Source: Bacteroidales bacterium
GTDB lineage: Bacteria > Bacteroidota > Bacteroidia > Bacteroidales > F082
Length of the DNA stretch: 64,000 bases
Direction: 5' to 3'
NCBI GenBank assembly: GCA_024400425.1
Contig: JAKSMV010000009.1
Span: 1 to 64,000 of the forward strand
In this document: positions 25,232 to 33,664 of the stretch, one piece after another
How the letters are laid out: the number at the start of each line of letters is the position of its first letter
Numbering within the stretch: position 1 is the first letter of the stretch
Notes under the pieces: generated by a model
The model's database searches: none
What the model was told of the DNA's origin: nothing
What the model saw: only the letters and a program-made list of their open reading frames with translations
Made by a program: the position numbers and the translations under genes

Positions 25232-25282
25232 GATTTACCGAATAAACCCCGAACAATCTCCATATGATCTGCGAAAAAAGTG

Positions 25283-25290
25283 TATCTTTG
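25283..25290 (+). promoter_or_regulatory. Putative -7 element (TATCTTTG) of DUF6266 copy 2
   Basis: TATCTTTG lies 26 bp before the ATG at 25317 and after the 11-mer repeats. No clear -33 element. Confidence 0.45.
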
Positions 25291-25316
25291 CCCCCTAGTT
25301 AACCCAAAGATGTCAC

Positions 25317-25928
25317 ATGGCAAAATTAGACGAGATAACAGGAAAACTTTCGGGTTTGGTTGGCCCGGTGGTGTTGATTGATGGGAAACAGGGCAGGATT
25401 GTCCGCTCAAAAGCCGTTTCCTCAAACCACAAAACCGAGGCGCAGTTGCGCCAACGTGAAAAGATGCGCAGGGCTTCGCTCTTCCTGAAGCCTCTCGCCG
25501 AGGTGCTGAAGCAACTGTATGTGGAGCCAGTGGGACGTAGCAACTACCAACAGGCGGCTCTCTCGCAGGCGATGCGACAGGCCATCGACGAGGAGGGGAA
25601 GGTCGTGGCCGAGCGGGTGCTCATCAGCCGTGGCACCCTGGCACAGCCTCAGGACATGCGCATGGAAAGGGAAGGGGATGAGCTTGCCGTGGCGTGGACC
25701 GACAACAGCCACACGGGCGGCGCCAATGCCGACGACCGTCTGGTGGTGGTGCTCTACAACTGCCATCGCCCCGACGTGTGCCCGTATTTCACCGACACGA
25801 CGCGCAGCCAAGGCTCATACCGCCTTGCCTTGGGCGAGCTCAAGAAGGGGGATTATCTGGTGTATGCCACCTTCGTAGCCGCCAAGGGCAAGCAGGTGAG
25901 CAACAGCTGCTATGTGGGCTGCTGCTGA
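25317..25928 (+). CDS. DUF6266 family protein, copy 2
   Basis: This 203-residue protein begins MAKLDEITGKLSGLVGPVVL. It shares with copy 1 the Ser-Gly-x-Val-Gly core near residue 14, the VRSKA segment and a helical stretch (REKMRRASLFLKPLAEVLKQLY). A beta-rich C-terminal half follows (ELAVAWTDNSHTGGANADDRLVVVLYN, GDYLVYATFVAAKGKQVSNSCYVG). It lacks a signal peptide. The function of the family is unknown. Its GC content is visibly higher than that of the BREX genes. It lies convergent to the LRR gene downstream. Confidence 0.72.
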   Translation: MAKLDEITGKLSGLVGPVVLIDGKQGRIVRSKAVSSNHKTEAQLRQREKMRRASLFLKPLAEVLKQLYVEPVGRSNYQQAALSQAMRQAIDEEGKVVAERVLISRGTLAQPQDMRMEREGDELAVAWTDNSHTGGANADDRLVVVLYNCHRPDVCPYFTDTTRSQGSYRLALGELKKGDYLVYATFVAAKGKQVSNSCYVGCC

Positions 25929-25996
25929 AGACGCAAGTCCTTTCCTGCCGGACGCAGAGGAAGGACCGCGAATCTGGCGAATCGTGGGAATGTGGC

Positions 25997-27367
25997 CTAT
26001 AACACGGTCACTCGTTTTGTCTCTATGCTCTTTGCGGTCTCCACGACAATCATGTAGATGCCTGCTTCGTGCTTGCCGAAGTCGTATTCGAAGGCATCGC
26101 CGCTTGCGGCTCCTTCAAACACCTTCTGTCCTGAAATGCCGTAGATGCTGATGCTCCTGATGTCTTCGGCTTCGATTCTGACGACGCCATGCGTCGGGTT
26201 GGGATATACCGCCGAAGCAATGCCCTCGATTTCCGTAACGTCGTCGTCCTCGTCTTCGATGAATTCATAAAATCCATTCAATCCCATGGGGTCATACCAG
26301 GCAGAGCTTTGGTAGGCTGAGGCACATCCGTAGGGAACGGTAAGGATAGGAGTGCCGAAATATTCAAATACGACGCAATCCCATCCGGGTTCGCTGCCCA
26401 GCTCGGGAGGCGTGACGGCCAACGAAACAGCCTCGGTGACACCGGAACAGTTTCTGAAGGCATAGTCGCCGATGAAGGTCACCGACTCGCCTATGGTGAG
26501 CGTCCCGTCAAGGGAACTGCAATAGAAAAACGCGCCAGGACCGATTGTGGTCACGGAATTTGGAATGGTCAAGTCGCCTGTGAGGCCGTAGCAGAACGCA
26601 AATGCGTCAGCGCCGATGGAAGTCACCGAATCTGGAATGTCGATGGTGGTCAGCCCCATGCAACCCTTGAATGCGTCGTAGCCGATAGTGGTGACCGTGT
26701 TGGGTATGATGGTGCTCTGGCATCCGGTGATTAACTCGTTGGTGCTTGTGGCGATGATGGCGTTGCAGTTGCCTCTTGAGTCAAAGACGCTGTTCTCGGG
26801 GTCAACGGTGATTCCGGAAAACGCGGTGTAGCTGAAGGTGTCGGGGCCGAGCGACGTCACCGAGCTTGGGATGCTCAGCGTGCCGGTCATGCCGTCGCAT
26901 GAATTGAAGGCGAAGTCGCCGATGGAAACGACGGAGTTGGGGATGGTGAGGTTGCCTGTGAAACCGTAGCAAATCTGAAATGCACCATATCCGATGCTGG
27001 TCACTGAACTGGGGATGATCAGGTCGCCGGTGAAGCAGCAGCAATACGCAAAAGCGCCATCGCCAATCGTGGTTATCGAGTTCGGTATGTTCAGCTCACC
27101 TGTAAAGAAGCCATATAGGAAAGCGTTGTCGCCAATGGCCGTCACTGCATAATCGTTGCCTTCGTAGCTCACCGATTCGGGAATGTTCAGCTCGCCCGTT
27201 GCGCCTTGTCCGCCGACGGAACTTGTGACGGTCACAGAAACGCCGTCGTCGTTAACCTGGTAGTTCAAGTCGCCGACAGTAAATGTCGTTTGTGCGAATC
27301 CGCTTAAAGTCAATAAGATAGAAAAGATGAATAGGAATGTCGTTTTGTTAAGTAATGCTTTTTTCAT
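25997..27367 (-). CDS. Secreted leucine-rich-repeat (BspA-type) protein with T9SS sorting domain
   Basis: In this 456-residue protein the signal peptide at 1-25 (MKKALLNKTTFLFIFSILLT, then SGFAQ) is followed by about nine LRR_5 units. Their pattern is IPNSVTTIGDGAFxxC with FTGxLxI between, at about 60-330. An acidic linker and a type IX secretion C-terminal domain follow (about 385-456: VYPNPTHGVVRIEAED, SISIYGISGQKVF, EAGIYMIVVET). BspA-like proteins act in adhesion or binding of host or substrate. The C-terminal domain directs transport across the outer membrane and anchoring, so the species should carry a type IX system elsewhere. Confidence 0.88.
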   Translation of the reverse strand: MKKALLNKTTFLFIFSILLTLSGFAQTTFTVGDLNYQVNDDGVSVTVTSSVGGQGATGELNIPESVSYEGNDYAVTAIGDNAFLYGFFTGELNIPNSITTIGDGAFAYCCCFTGDLIIPSSVTSIGYGAFQICYGFTGNLTIPNSVVSIGDFAFNSCDGMTGTLSIPSSVTSLGPDTFSYTAFSGITVDPENSVFDSRGNCNAIIATSTNELITGCQSTIIPNTVTTIGYDAFKGCMGLTTIDIPDSVTSIGADAFAFCYGLTGDLTIPNSVTTIGPGAFFYCSSLDGTLTIGESVTFIGDYAFRNCSGVTEAVSLAVTPPELGSEPGWDCVVFEYFGTPILTVPYGCASAYQSSAWYDPMGLNGFYEFIEDEDDDVTEIEGIASAVYPNPTHGVVRIEAEDIRSISIYGISGQKVFEGAASGDAFEYDFGKHEAGIYMIVVETAKSIETKRVTVL

Positions 27368-27578
27368 ACGGAATGAGTTTTAGTTGGAATGGAAAAATAG
27401 TAAGGCTCAAAAGAGTGCCGTAAAATTAGATAATTTTGATGTATGGAATTATTGCCACACGATAAATTTTGGCAATCATATACTTTTTGATCGGCATTTA
27501 TTTACCTATCGGCCTAAACAAAAACAATAAAAACACTTTGCCACCAATCAATTGCCCGATAGGCGGACTGCCGCTTCG

Positions 27579-27667
27579 CGTCATTGCGAGCGCAGCGAAG
27601 CAAACTAGACATGAAGTGATAGAGAACTTCAGTCTGGATTGCTTCGTCGTTCCTCCTCGCAATGACG
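27579..27667. repeat. REP/MITE-like element with inverted ends
   Basis: The left arm CGTCATTGCGAGCGCAGCGA (from 27579) and the right arm ending CTCCTCGCAATGACG (27653-27667) are inverted copies of the common GTCATTGCGAG...GAAGCAATCC element. The gap 27368-27810 holds no gene besides this. Confidence 0.75.
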
Positions 27668-27810
27668 TTTCACGTCTGTTCTTTGGAAGATTTCTTATGT
27701 TTTTGTCAATGGAATCCATCTTTTTGACAGAGGGCGGAAAGCAGCAAACCTTTTTGTGCCGTCATGATAGTTCTCTTTTTTAGCCTCTTTAGAGGCAAGG
27801 GAGTGGAATC

Positions 27811-29919
27811 CTATCCGAAGAACTTCTTAATCTCGCCGGCGAAGGCATCTTCAACCGCTTTGCCGTCGCGGGTCTTGGCAAGGCCGGCACGGCTGGTCTC
27901 CTTGTAATCCACGTTGAGGCGTTGGCCTACTTCCTGCATGGTGAGCATCACCTCGTCGGGCGAGATGAACGACTTGACGCCGCTGAGCGCCATCATGGCC
28001 GCGCTGATGGCTTGGGTGGCATACATGCCGTTGCGCTTCACGCAAGGCACCTCGACCAATCCCGCCACGGGGTCGCAAATCAGGCCCAGTACGTTCTTGA
28101 TGGCAATGGTGAAGGCTTCCACCATCTGCTCGTTGTCGCCGCCTTCCAGATAGGTGAGGGCAGCCGCTGCCATGGCTGAGGCGGCACCCACTTCGGCCTG
28201 ACAGCCGTAGTCGGCACCGGCGGTGGAGACGTCGTCGAACAGTATCATGCCGAAGAAGCCGGCCACCATCAGGGCTTCGCTGATGTGTTCTTGCGAAGGG
28301 TGACGTAGCTCGTCGTAGGCCTTCAGCACGCCAGGGAGGATGCCGCACGAGCCTGCCGTCGGGCAAGCCACAATCAATCCCGACTTGGCATTGGTCTCGT
28401 TGACGGCCACGGCGTAGGCGATGGCTCGTCCGAAGAGGTTGTCGAACAGGGCGTTCTTGTCGATGTATTCGTCGAGCATCGAAGCATTGCGTCCGCTGAG
28501 TTTGAACAACGACAGCTCCTTGCTCTGCAACCCTTTGTGGACAGCACTTTCCATGATGTTCCAATAGGAGGCCATCTTGCTGTAAATCTTCTGCTTGTCG
28601 GTGTTCTGCAAGAGGGTCTCGGTCTCGATGATGACGTCAATCATGCGGCGACCTTTGGCATAGCGCAGCATCTCCTCGAAGGTGTTGAAAGGCATCTGTG
28701 GAGGATTCGGCTTGGCCTCGTCGCTGAAAATCTTGGCGATGGTAGGGTAGGAGGCATTGTTCTCGTCGCAGGCTACGATGGCACCGCCGACGAGGCGCAT
28801 GTCGTTCTTGCCGTTGATGGGCGTGTTGAGCAGACCGTCGAAATAGCGGATCTCGATGTTGCCGCCACCGATGGAGAAGCCTGTGATGCAGTGTGTCGCC
28901 TTGTCGCTTGTGAAGATAATCTCGGCTATGTTGTGACCTTGCTGCTGGGCATATTTCTGTTCCTCTTCGGCGCTGCCTTTCTTGTAGCCAAGGAAGTCTA
29001 TCATGCAGCCTTTCATGTCGAAGCCGTTCTGCCTCAGGAAGTCGGGGTCGCCGTGTGCCAGAAGTTCAGCGTCGTCGGTGGCAAAGCCCGAAAGTCCGCC
29101 TCCGATGGCATGGGGAGTCTTGTGGGCTACGCCCGTATCGCGGAACGAGGCAAACAGCTTGACTTCAATCGACTTGACCTGCTCGCCGCTTTCAATTACG
29201 GCTTCGATGATATGGCGCGACAGAAGTCCGATTCGGCTGGCGCCGGCAGTGTGCGAACTCGATGGCCCCACCATGGCAGGTCCGACCAAGTCGAAGATGC
29301 TCATGGCCTTGATGCGGGTCTTGATGTAACGGCGGAAGTCGTCGGCTATCGAAGCGAATCTTTCTTCTTCAATGGGTCGTTCCAATAAGGTAACGACGTC
29401 GAAAAACGACTTGTTCCTCTTCGACTCGATGGCTAAGGCTTGTGCAATGTGTATCTCGCTGACGTGCAGTTCGTTCTTGGCGATGATTTCCATGAAATTC
29501 GGGAAGAAAGTGTAGTGCGAGACGTCGGAGCATTGCAGGTGTATCTTCTTGCGTTCAGCATCCAAACGGTCAATCACGACGGAGTTGTGCTTCTTCGTGA
29601 AGTCGTGCGGTTGGACCTCGGTCAAGTCGAGCACGTGGTTGGTGAGTGGCTTTGCTGTTAAGATGATGACAATCAGGTCGTCGGCAACGGAAGGCAAGAT
29701 GGTATAGAAGCAAGCGGGGGTGTCTTTAGGCAGCTTCATGGGCATCATCTTGTCGAAGATGCGCTTCAGGTTCAGATGGGCGATGAAGATTTCCTTGTCG
29801 TGCGTGAACACCATCTTGACGTCTTTCTTGTTCCTGATGATGTCTATCGTCTTTTGGACTTCGTTGAATTCCTCTTCGCTGAGGAAATGCTTTAGTCGGT
29901 CTTCGAATTGTCTGTTCAT
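27811..29919 (-). CDS. sdaA: L-serine ammonia-lyase (iron-sulfur type) with extra N-terminal domain
   Basis: The product has 702 residues. From about 205 it is a complete single-chain L-serine dehydratase. The beta domain begins SIFDLVGPAMVGPSSSHTAG (SSSHTAGA at 220-227). The alpha domain has VACPTAGSCGILPGVLKAYDE and CDPVAGLVEVPC, which supply Fe-S cluster cysteines. It deaminates serine to pyruvate and ammonia in the cytoplasm. Typical single-chain enzymes are 400-460 residues, so residues 1-203 are an extra domain (NRQFEDRLKHFLSEEEFNEV, VKMVFTHDKEIFIAHLNLKR, HYTFFPNFMEIIAKNELHVS) that I do not recognise. It may be regulatory. The gene is probably co-transcribed after the protease gene (21 bp upstream). 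Confidence 0.88.
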   Translation of the reverse strand: MNRQFEDRLKHFLSEEEFNEVQKTIDIIRNKKDVKMVFTHDKEIFIAHLNLKRIFDKMMPMKLPKDTPACFYTILPSVADDLIVIILTAKPLTNHVLDLTEVQPHDFTKKHNSVVIDRLDAERKKIHLQCSDVSHYTFFPNFMEIIAKNELHVSEIHIAQALAIESKRNKSFFDVVTLLERPIEEERFASIADDFRRYIKTRIKAMSIFDLVGPAMVGPSSSHTAGASRIGLLSRHIIEAVIESGEQVKSIEVKLFASFRDTGVAHKTPHAIGGGLSGFATDDAELLAHGDPDFLRQNGFDMKGCMIDFLGYKKGSAEEEQKYAQQQGHNIAEIIFTSDKATHCITGFSIGGGNIEIRYFDGLLNTPINGKNDMRLVGGAIVACDENNASYPTIAKIFSDEAKPNPPQMPFNTFEEMLRYAKGRRMIDVIIETETLLQNTDKQKIYSKMASYWNIMESAVHKGLQSKELSLFKLSGRNASMLDEYIDKNALFDNLFGRAIAYAVAVNETNAKSGLIVACPTAGSCGILPGVLKAYDELRHPSQEHISEALMVAGFFGMILFDDVSTAGADYGCQAEVGAASAMAAAALTYLEGGDNEQMVEAFTIAIKNVLGLICDPVAGLVEVPCVKRNGMYATQAISAAMMALSGVKSFISPDEVMLTMQEVGQRLNVDYKETSRAGLAKTRDGKAVEDAFAGEIKKFFG

Positions 29920-29940
29920 ATTTTAAGTTTGGTTGTTTCG

Positions 29941-32205
29941 TTATAGCCATATCTCAATGCCGATGCTCCATGGCGATGGCTGGTCGAGTGTGCCGATGAT
30001 AGGGTTGGTGGTGTTTTGTCCGGCGGCAGGGGTGATGATGTCCGACAGGCGATAGTTGGCATAGACGCCCAGGGTGAGGCCTATCGAGAAGCTGTAGCTG
30101 AGGCGTGTGGTGACGCCATATTGGAAACGGTTCATGCTCTTGCATCCCGTGTAGAGCGACTTGAGTGAGCCGTCGAAATAAAGCTCTCCTTCGGAGTTGG
30201 TCATGGTGCAAGGCTCGAATACCTTGACGCGCCGTGTGCAGGCCACGTTGCCCCATGCACCGAGGTCCCAGTTGAGGCCCATGCGGCGGATGACGACACG
30301 CTGGAAGACCTCAGCGCCAATCTGGAAGCTGCGCAACTCGGTGGTCCTGCTTATGCCTTCTGACGGAATCAGCGGGTCGGGTTCGGCGGGTTGAAGTGTG
30401 GTTTTCCTGCCTTGACGGAAGTGACTGAAATGGTAGCCGAAGCCAATCTTATAGCTCTTGCCGTAGGCCCAACGTCTGCCGAACGACAGGTTTCGGCTGT
30501 AGTTGTTCCATGTGCTGTTGGCCAGGTTCCAGTCATATTGGAAGAAACCTTCTGAACTCCATGCCTCTTGTTTTATTTCAGGGAAGGTGCCGTTTTGGTG
30601 GCCCATGGCGATGTATTGGTTCTCGTTGATGGTAGGCATCTCGCCCTTGCCGTTGATTTCCAATGAGTCGTAGAATCCGCTGTACGACACGTTGAGGCGT
30701 TTCCCGTTGCCTAAGTCGTTCTTTGCGAATGCGATGCGGTCGTCTTTGGGGAACATCTGGTAGTAGCCGATGAGCACGCCGTCGGCACCTTCGATGTTGA
30801 TGAAGACGTATTCCGTTTCACTGTGTTGCGTGACGACGATGCGGATGCTGTCGGCGGTCTCCTCGATGTTGAACGAGCGAGGCTTCTCTTCCTGTTCGTT
30901 GGTGAAGTAGGCGGCTTGAGGCACGCCGTAGCCGAAGGCGTAGTCGAAGTAAGGGTAGAGGTCGGCTGATTTCTCTATCTCGGCCTTCATCTGTAGGGCG
31001 TTGAGTTCGCGGCGGGTCTGCCAGGCGCAGGCGCAGAAGCCTGTCGTGAGGGGCGACGAGAAGGAGGTGCCGTAGGCATCGGTGATGGTGTCGTTGCTGG
31101 GGTTGGCGACGAGGGCATGGCCGAAGGCGCATACGTTGGGCTTCAGGCGCTTGTCGGCCGAAGGACCGTAGGAGCTGAAGCTGATGTGGCGGTAGTCGTC
31201 GAGTTCGTCGATGATGCCGCCTATGCAGAGCACGTTGTCGGCATCGGCAGGGGTGATGATGGTCATCCAGCGGCGGTCGTCGCCTTCGTTACCGGCAGAG
31301 TTGCAGATGAGGATGCCTTTCTCCACGGCCTTGTTGGCGGCTTTGGCGACGTAGGAGGTGCCGTCCATGTCCTTGGTCCAGTGGCGTTCCTTGCCGTAGC
31401 CCAGCGAGCTGTTGATGATGTCGGCGCCGTTCTTGTCGGCCCATTCGGCTCCTTCGGCCCACCATACCTCTTCCTTGAAAGGCTCAGGGTCGATTTCGGT
31501 GCGGCCGAGCAGGAACTCCGCTCCTGTGGCGAGGCCGAGTTTCTGGTCGCCGTTGATGCCTGCTATGCAGCTCAGCACCATGGTGCCGTGGGTGCCCCAG
31601 CCATAGACGTTCTCGCTGCGCTTGGGGAAGTTGTAGGTGGCTATGATCTGGTGGTTGTCGCGCAGGTGCTTGAAGACGGGGTGGGTGTTCACCTTGGGGA
31701 AGCCCGCGTCGAGGACGCAGATGCGGAGGCCCTTGCCGTCGATGCCGTGGTCGATGAAATGCTGACCGCCAAAACGCTTCAGTTGGTCGGTGAGGATGTC
31801 GGCTTCGGCCTGTTCGGGGACGTTGCAGGTCACTTCCTTGTTTGCTACAGTTCCTTCAGACTCAATCTGTTGCACCTTGCTGACGAAGGGCAGCTGACTG
31901 ATGCGGGCGATATGGTCGTCGGTGGCCATCACGCCCATGGCATTGAGCCAGCGCGAGCAGCCCACCACCTCGTCGGCGAGGTCGCCCACGGTGCCCACAT
32001 AGCTCTCGTTGAGCGGATAGTTGCTGATGTCGTAGAGGTCGGCACCGTTGCGCGCATAGCGCTCGATGGCCTTGGCATCGAAATAGGAGTAAGGGTCGAA
32101 GTGGGTCTCGTTCTTGTCGGTGAAGAACACCCAGTAGCAGTTCTGCTGGGCAAAGCCTGCGATGGCAAGCAATGCGAATGCGATGGTGAGGATTTGCTTT
32201 TTCAT
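29941..32205 (-). CDS. Secreted subtilisin-like (S8) serine protease
   Basis: This 754-residue protein starts at the ATG at 32205 (MKKQILTIAFALLAIAGFAQ), giving a signal peptide at 1-20. An N-terminal propeptide-like part follows (about 20-150, with YFDAKAIERYARNG). The S8 catalytic triad is D166 in CVLDAGF, H206 in GWGTHGT and S381 in YGTSFSSP, with the oxyanion Asn in NSAGNEG (306). The C-terminal third (about 560-754) is rich in aromatic beta strands and ends WSIGIEIWL, like an outer-membrane or surface beta domain rather than a T9SS sorting signal. It probably acts in the periplasm or at the cell surface. Confidence 0.87.
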   Translation of the reverse strand: MKKQILTIAFALLAIAGFAQQNCYWVFFTDKNETHFDPYSYFDAKAIERYARNGADLYDISNYPLNESYVGTVGDLADEVVGCSRWLNAMGVMATDDHIARISQLPFVSKVQQIESEGTVANKEVTCNVPEQAEADILTDQLKRFGGQHFIDHGIDGKGLRICVLDAGFPKVNTHPVFKHLRDNHQIIATYNFPKRSENVYGWGTHGTMVLSCIAGINGDQKLGLATGAEFLLGRTEIDPEPFKEEVWWAEGAEWADKNGADIINSSLGYGKERHWTKDMDGTSYVAKAANKAVEKGILICNSAGNEGDDRRWMTIITPADADNVLCIGGIIDELDDYRHISFSSYGPSADKRLKPNVCAFGHALVANPSNDTITDAYGTSFSSPLTTGFCACAWQTRRELNALQMKAEIEKSADLYPYFDYAFGYGVPQAAYFTNEQEEKPRSFNIEETADSIRIVVTQHSETEYVFINIEGADGVLIGYYQMFPKDDRIAFAKNDLGNGKRLNVSYSGFYDSLEINGKGEMPTINENQYIAMGHQNGTFPEIKQEAWSSEGFFQYDWNLANSTWNNYSRNLSFGRRWAYGKSYKIGFGYHFSHFRQGRKTTLQPAEPDPLIPSEGISRTTELRSFQIGAEVFQRVVIRRMGLNWDLGAWGNVACTRRVKVFEPCTMTNSEGELYFDGSLKSLYTGCKSMNRFQYGVTTRLSYSFSIGLTLGVYANYRLSDIITPAAGQNTTNPIIGTLDQPSPWSIGIEIWL

Positions 32206-32224
32206 TGTGTCAGATTTGATGGCA

Positions 32225-32232
32225 CAAAGATA
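32225..32232 (-). promoter_or_regulatory. Putative -7 element (TATCTTTG) of the protease gene
   Basis: The minus-strand TATCTTTG lies 20 bp before the protease ATG. The divergent gap 32206-32583 has one such element on each strand and nothing else I can name. Confidence 0.45.
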
Positions 32233-32553
32233 GAGGTAAATTTGATATGGTGTGGGGGAAAATGATAAACTACAGATTATGCGGATTTTCAATGAACTAC
32301 AGATTATACAGATTGGACGGATTTCTTTAGGGGAAAATTATAAATGCGTAAGCGCATGAATTGGAACAGATTGGGCTGACGCAAGAAGATGGATTCGATT
32401 GACAAAAACATGAAAAACACTCTTGTGGGATGAGCTCTTCCAGAGCCTTCATGCCACCAACCCAACCCAAAGTCTCAAGCTGGGCTTGGCCTTTGATTTG
32501 CCCTGTTGATAACTATTTTTTAAAACCAATATGTATCTATAGAATTTTCAATT

Positions 32554-32561
32554 TATCTTTG
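32554..32561 (+). promoter_or_regulatory. Putative -7 element (TATCTTTG) of the lipoprotein gene
   Basis: TATCTTTG lies 22 bp before the ATG at 32584. A TGTTGATAA sequence (DnaA-box-like) lies at 32504-32512, about 40 bp further upstream. Confidence 0.45.
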
Positions 32562-32583
32562 CATCCGTAATAAAATTCAGATT

Positions 32584-33504
32584 ATGAAAACAAATAGAAA
32601 AACCTTTCTTCTGGCGCTGTGCGCCATGCTGCTTGGAATGGCAAGCTGCAACAATGCCGTCAAGGCTTCTAATGAAACCGATTCCGCAACGGAGATGGAC
32701 TCTGTCCGTCACATCAGCAAGGCCTGGGGCTACGACACCTTGAACTACAACATCGAGATTCTCGAAAGCAACCGGCAGGCTTATCTGGCCGAGCATCCAA
32801 ACATAGCGGATGCTAGCGCAGAGTTTCAGGTTTTATTCGATAAAAGCTGCTCCCTCGATTCGGCAAAGCAAGCCGCAAGAGAGACCATGGCCCATGCCGA
32901 TTCATGCTGGCAGACCATGATGAGCCTTTGCGAGGCGGGCCAATTCGATGAGGCTTGCGATTATTTCATGGCCAACGGAGAGGACATCCTTATCGCAATG
33001 CCGAATTCGACCTGCTACTACATACTCCACTCGGTTGTGGTCGGTCCTATGCTCAAGCAACGCATATCGGAAAAAGAATACAACAAGCAGATGCTGCAAT
33101 GGCTCGAGTTCGACAAGTTGGTGGCTGATGTTGTCATGGGCGGCAATCCGGGCGCTTATGTGCCCGAGCATTATGAAGATTTGGTCGTCGAATTGATATA
33201 CTGCAGAATCGATAATGGAGTGGAGGAAGACAAGGTGCTGTCGCTCATCGAAGACTTCAAACGGGCGCAAACGATTAGGACTAACGGGAAAAGCGACATC
33301 TACCCATTGGGCATTTTTCAGCTTGAATACGACGTCCGGTCCGCCTATTCCGACCTCGAAGGCATGCAAGCGGTCCGCAACGCGGCTTTTGAACATTTCA
33401 AGAAATTGTCCATCGAAAGCGGTCTGGCCATCGACGAGGAATGGGAGAGGCTTACCAATGAGCACATCGACGAACTTCTTGGAATTACCGAACCCAGCGA
33501 ATAA
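32584..33504 (+). CDS. Lipoprotein of unknown function
   Basis: In this 306-residue protein the N-terminus MKTNRKTFLLALCAMLLGMASC is a lipoprotein signal with the lipobox LGMASC (Cys22). The mature part is acidic and mostly helical (AWGYDTLNYNIEILESNRQAYLAEHPN, ADSCWQTMMSLCEAGQFDEACDYFM), somewhat like TPR-type helical hairpins, without recognisable catalytic residues. It is expected to be anchored in a membrane facing the periplasm or cell surface. It is transcribed alone; the space to rlmD (33505-33664) is convergent. I could not place it in a family. Confidence 0.65.
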   Translation: MKTNRKTFLLALCAMLLGMASCNNAVKASNETDSATEMDSVRHISKAWGYDTLNYNIEILESNRQAYLAEHPNIADASAEFQVLFDKSCSLDSAKQAARETMAHADSCWQTMMSLCEAGQFDEACDYFMANGEDILIAMPNSTCYYILHSVVVGPMLKQRISEKEYNKQMLQWLEFDKLVADVVMGGNPGAYVPEHYEDLVVELIYCRIDNGVEEDKVLSLIEDFKRAQTIRTNGKSDIYPLGIFQLEYDVRSAYSDLEGMQAVRNAAFEHFKKLSIESGLAIDEEWERLTNEHIDELLGITEPSE

Positions 33505-33664
33505 GAATATGGTCTGGAAACACTTGGATTGTGATTGGTGAGGGTTTCAAGAGCGATGGTCGCCAAATTGTGAAGGTGGGCGTGAACTTCTGCACGGCCT
33601 GCAGGAACATTGACAGGTGGATTGTGGCTTGACAGGCAAACTCACAAAATCTTGTTTTCCTTGC

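Larger units (their letters stand above)
24616..25282. other. Gene-free stretch with a purine tract
   Basis: I see no supportable gene here. It holds a strongly purine-biased tract on the plus strand (about 24795-24890), REP-like units (25016-25106) and a four-copy 11-mer (25188-25231). Long minus-strand frames exist but are low-complexity (Phe/Pro/Ser) translations of the purine tract. Confidence 0.6.

Noticed and set aside
24807..25256. 149-codon minus-strand frame ending in a Phe/Pro/Ser-rich tail
   Set aside because: It translates the purine tract and REP-like repeats and shows no protein-like pattern.
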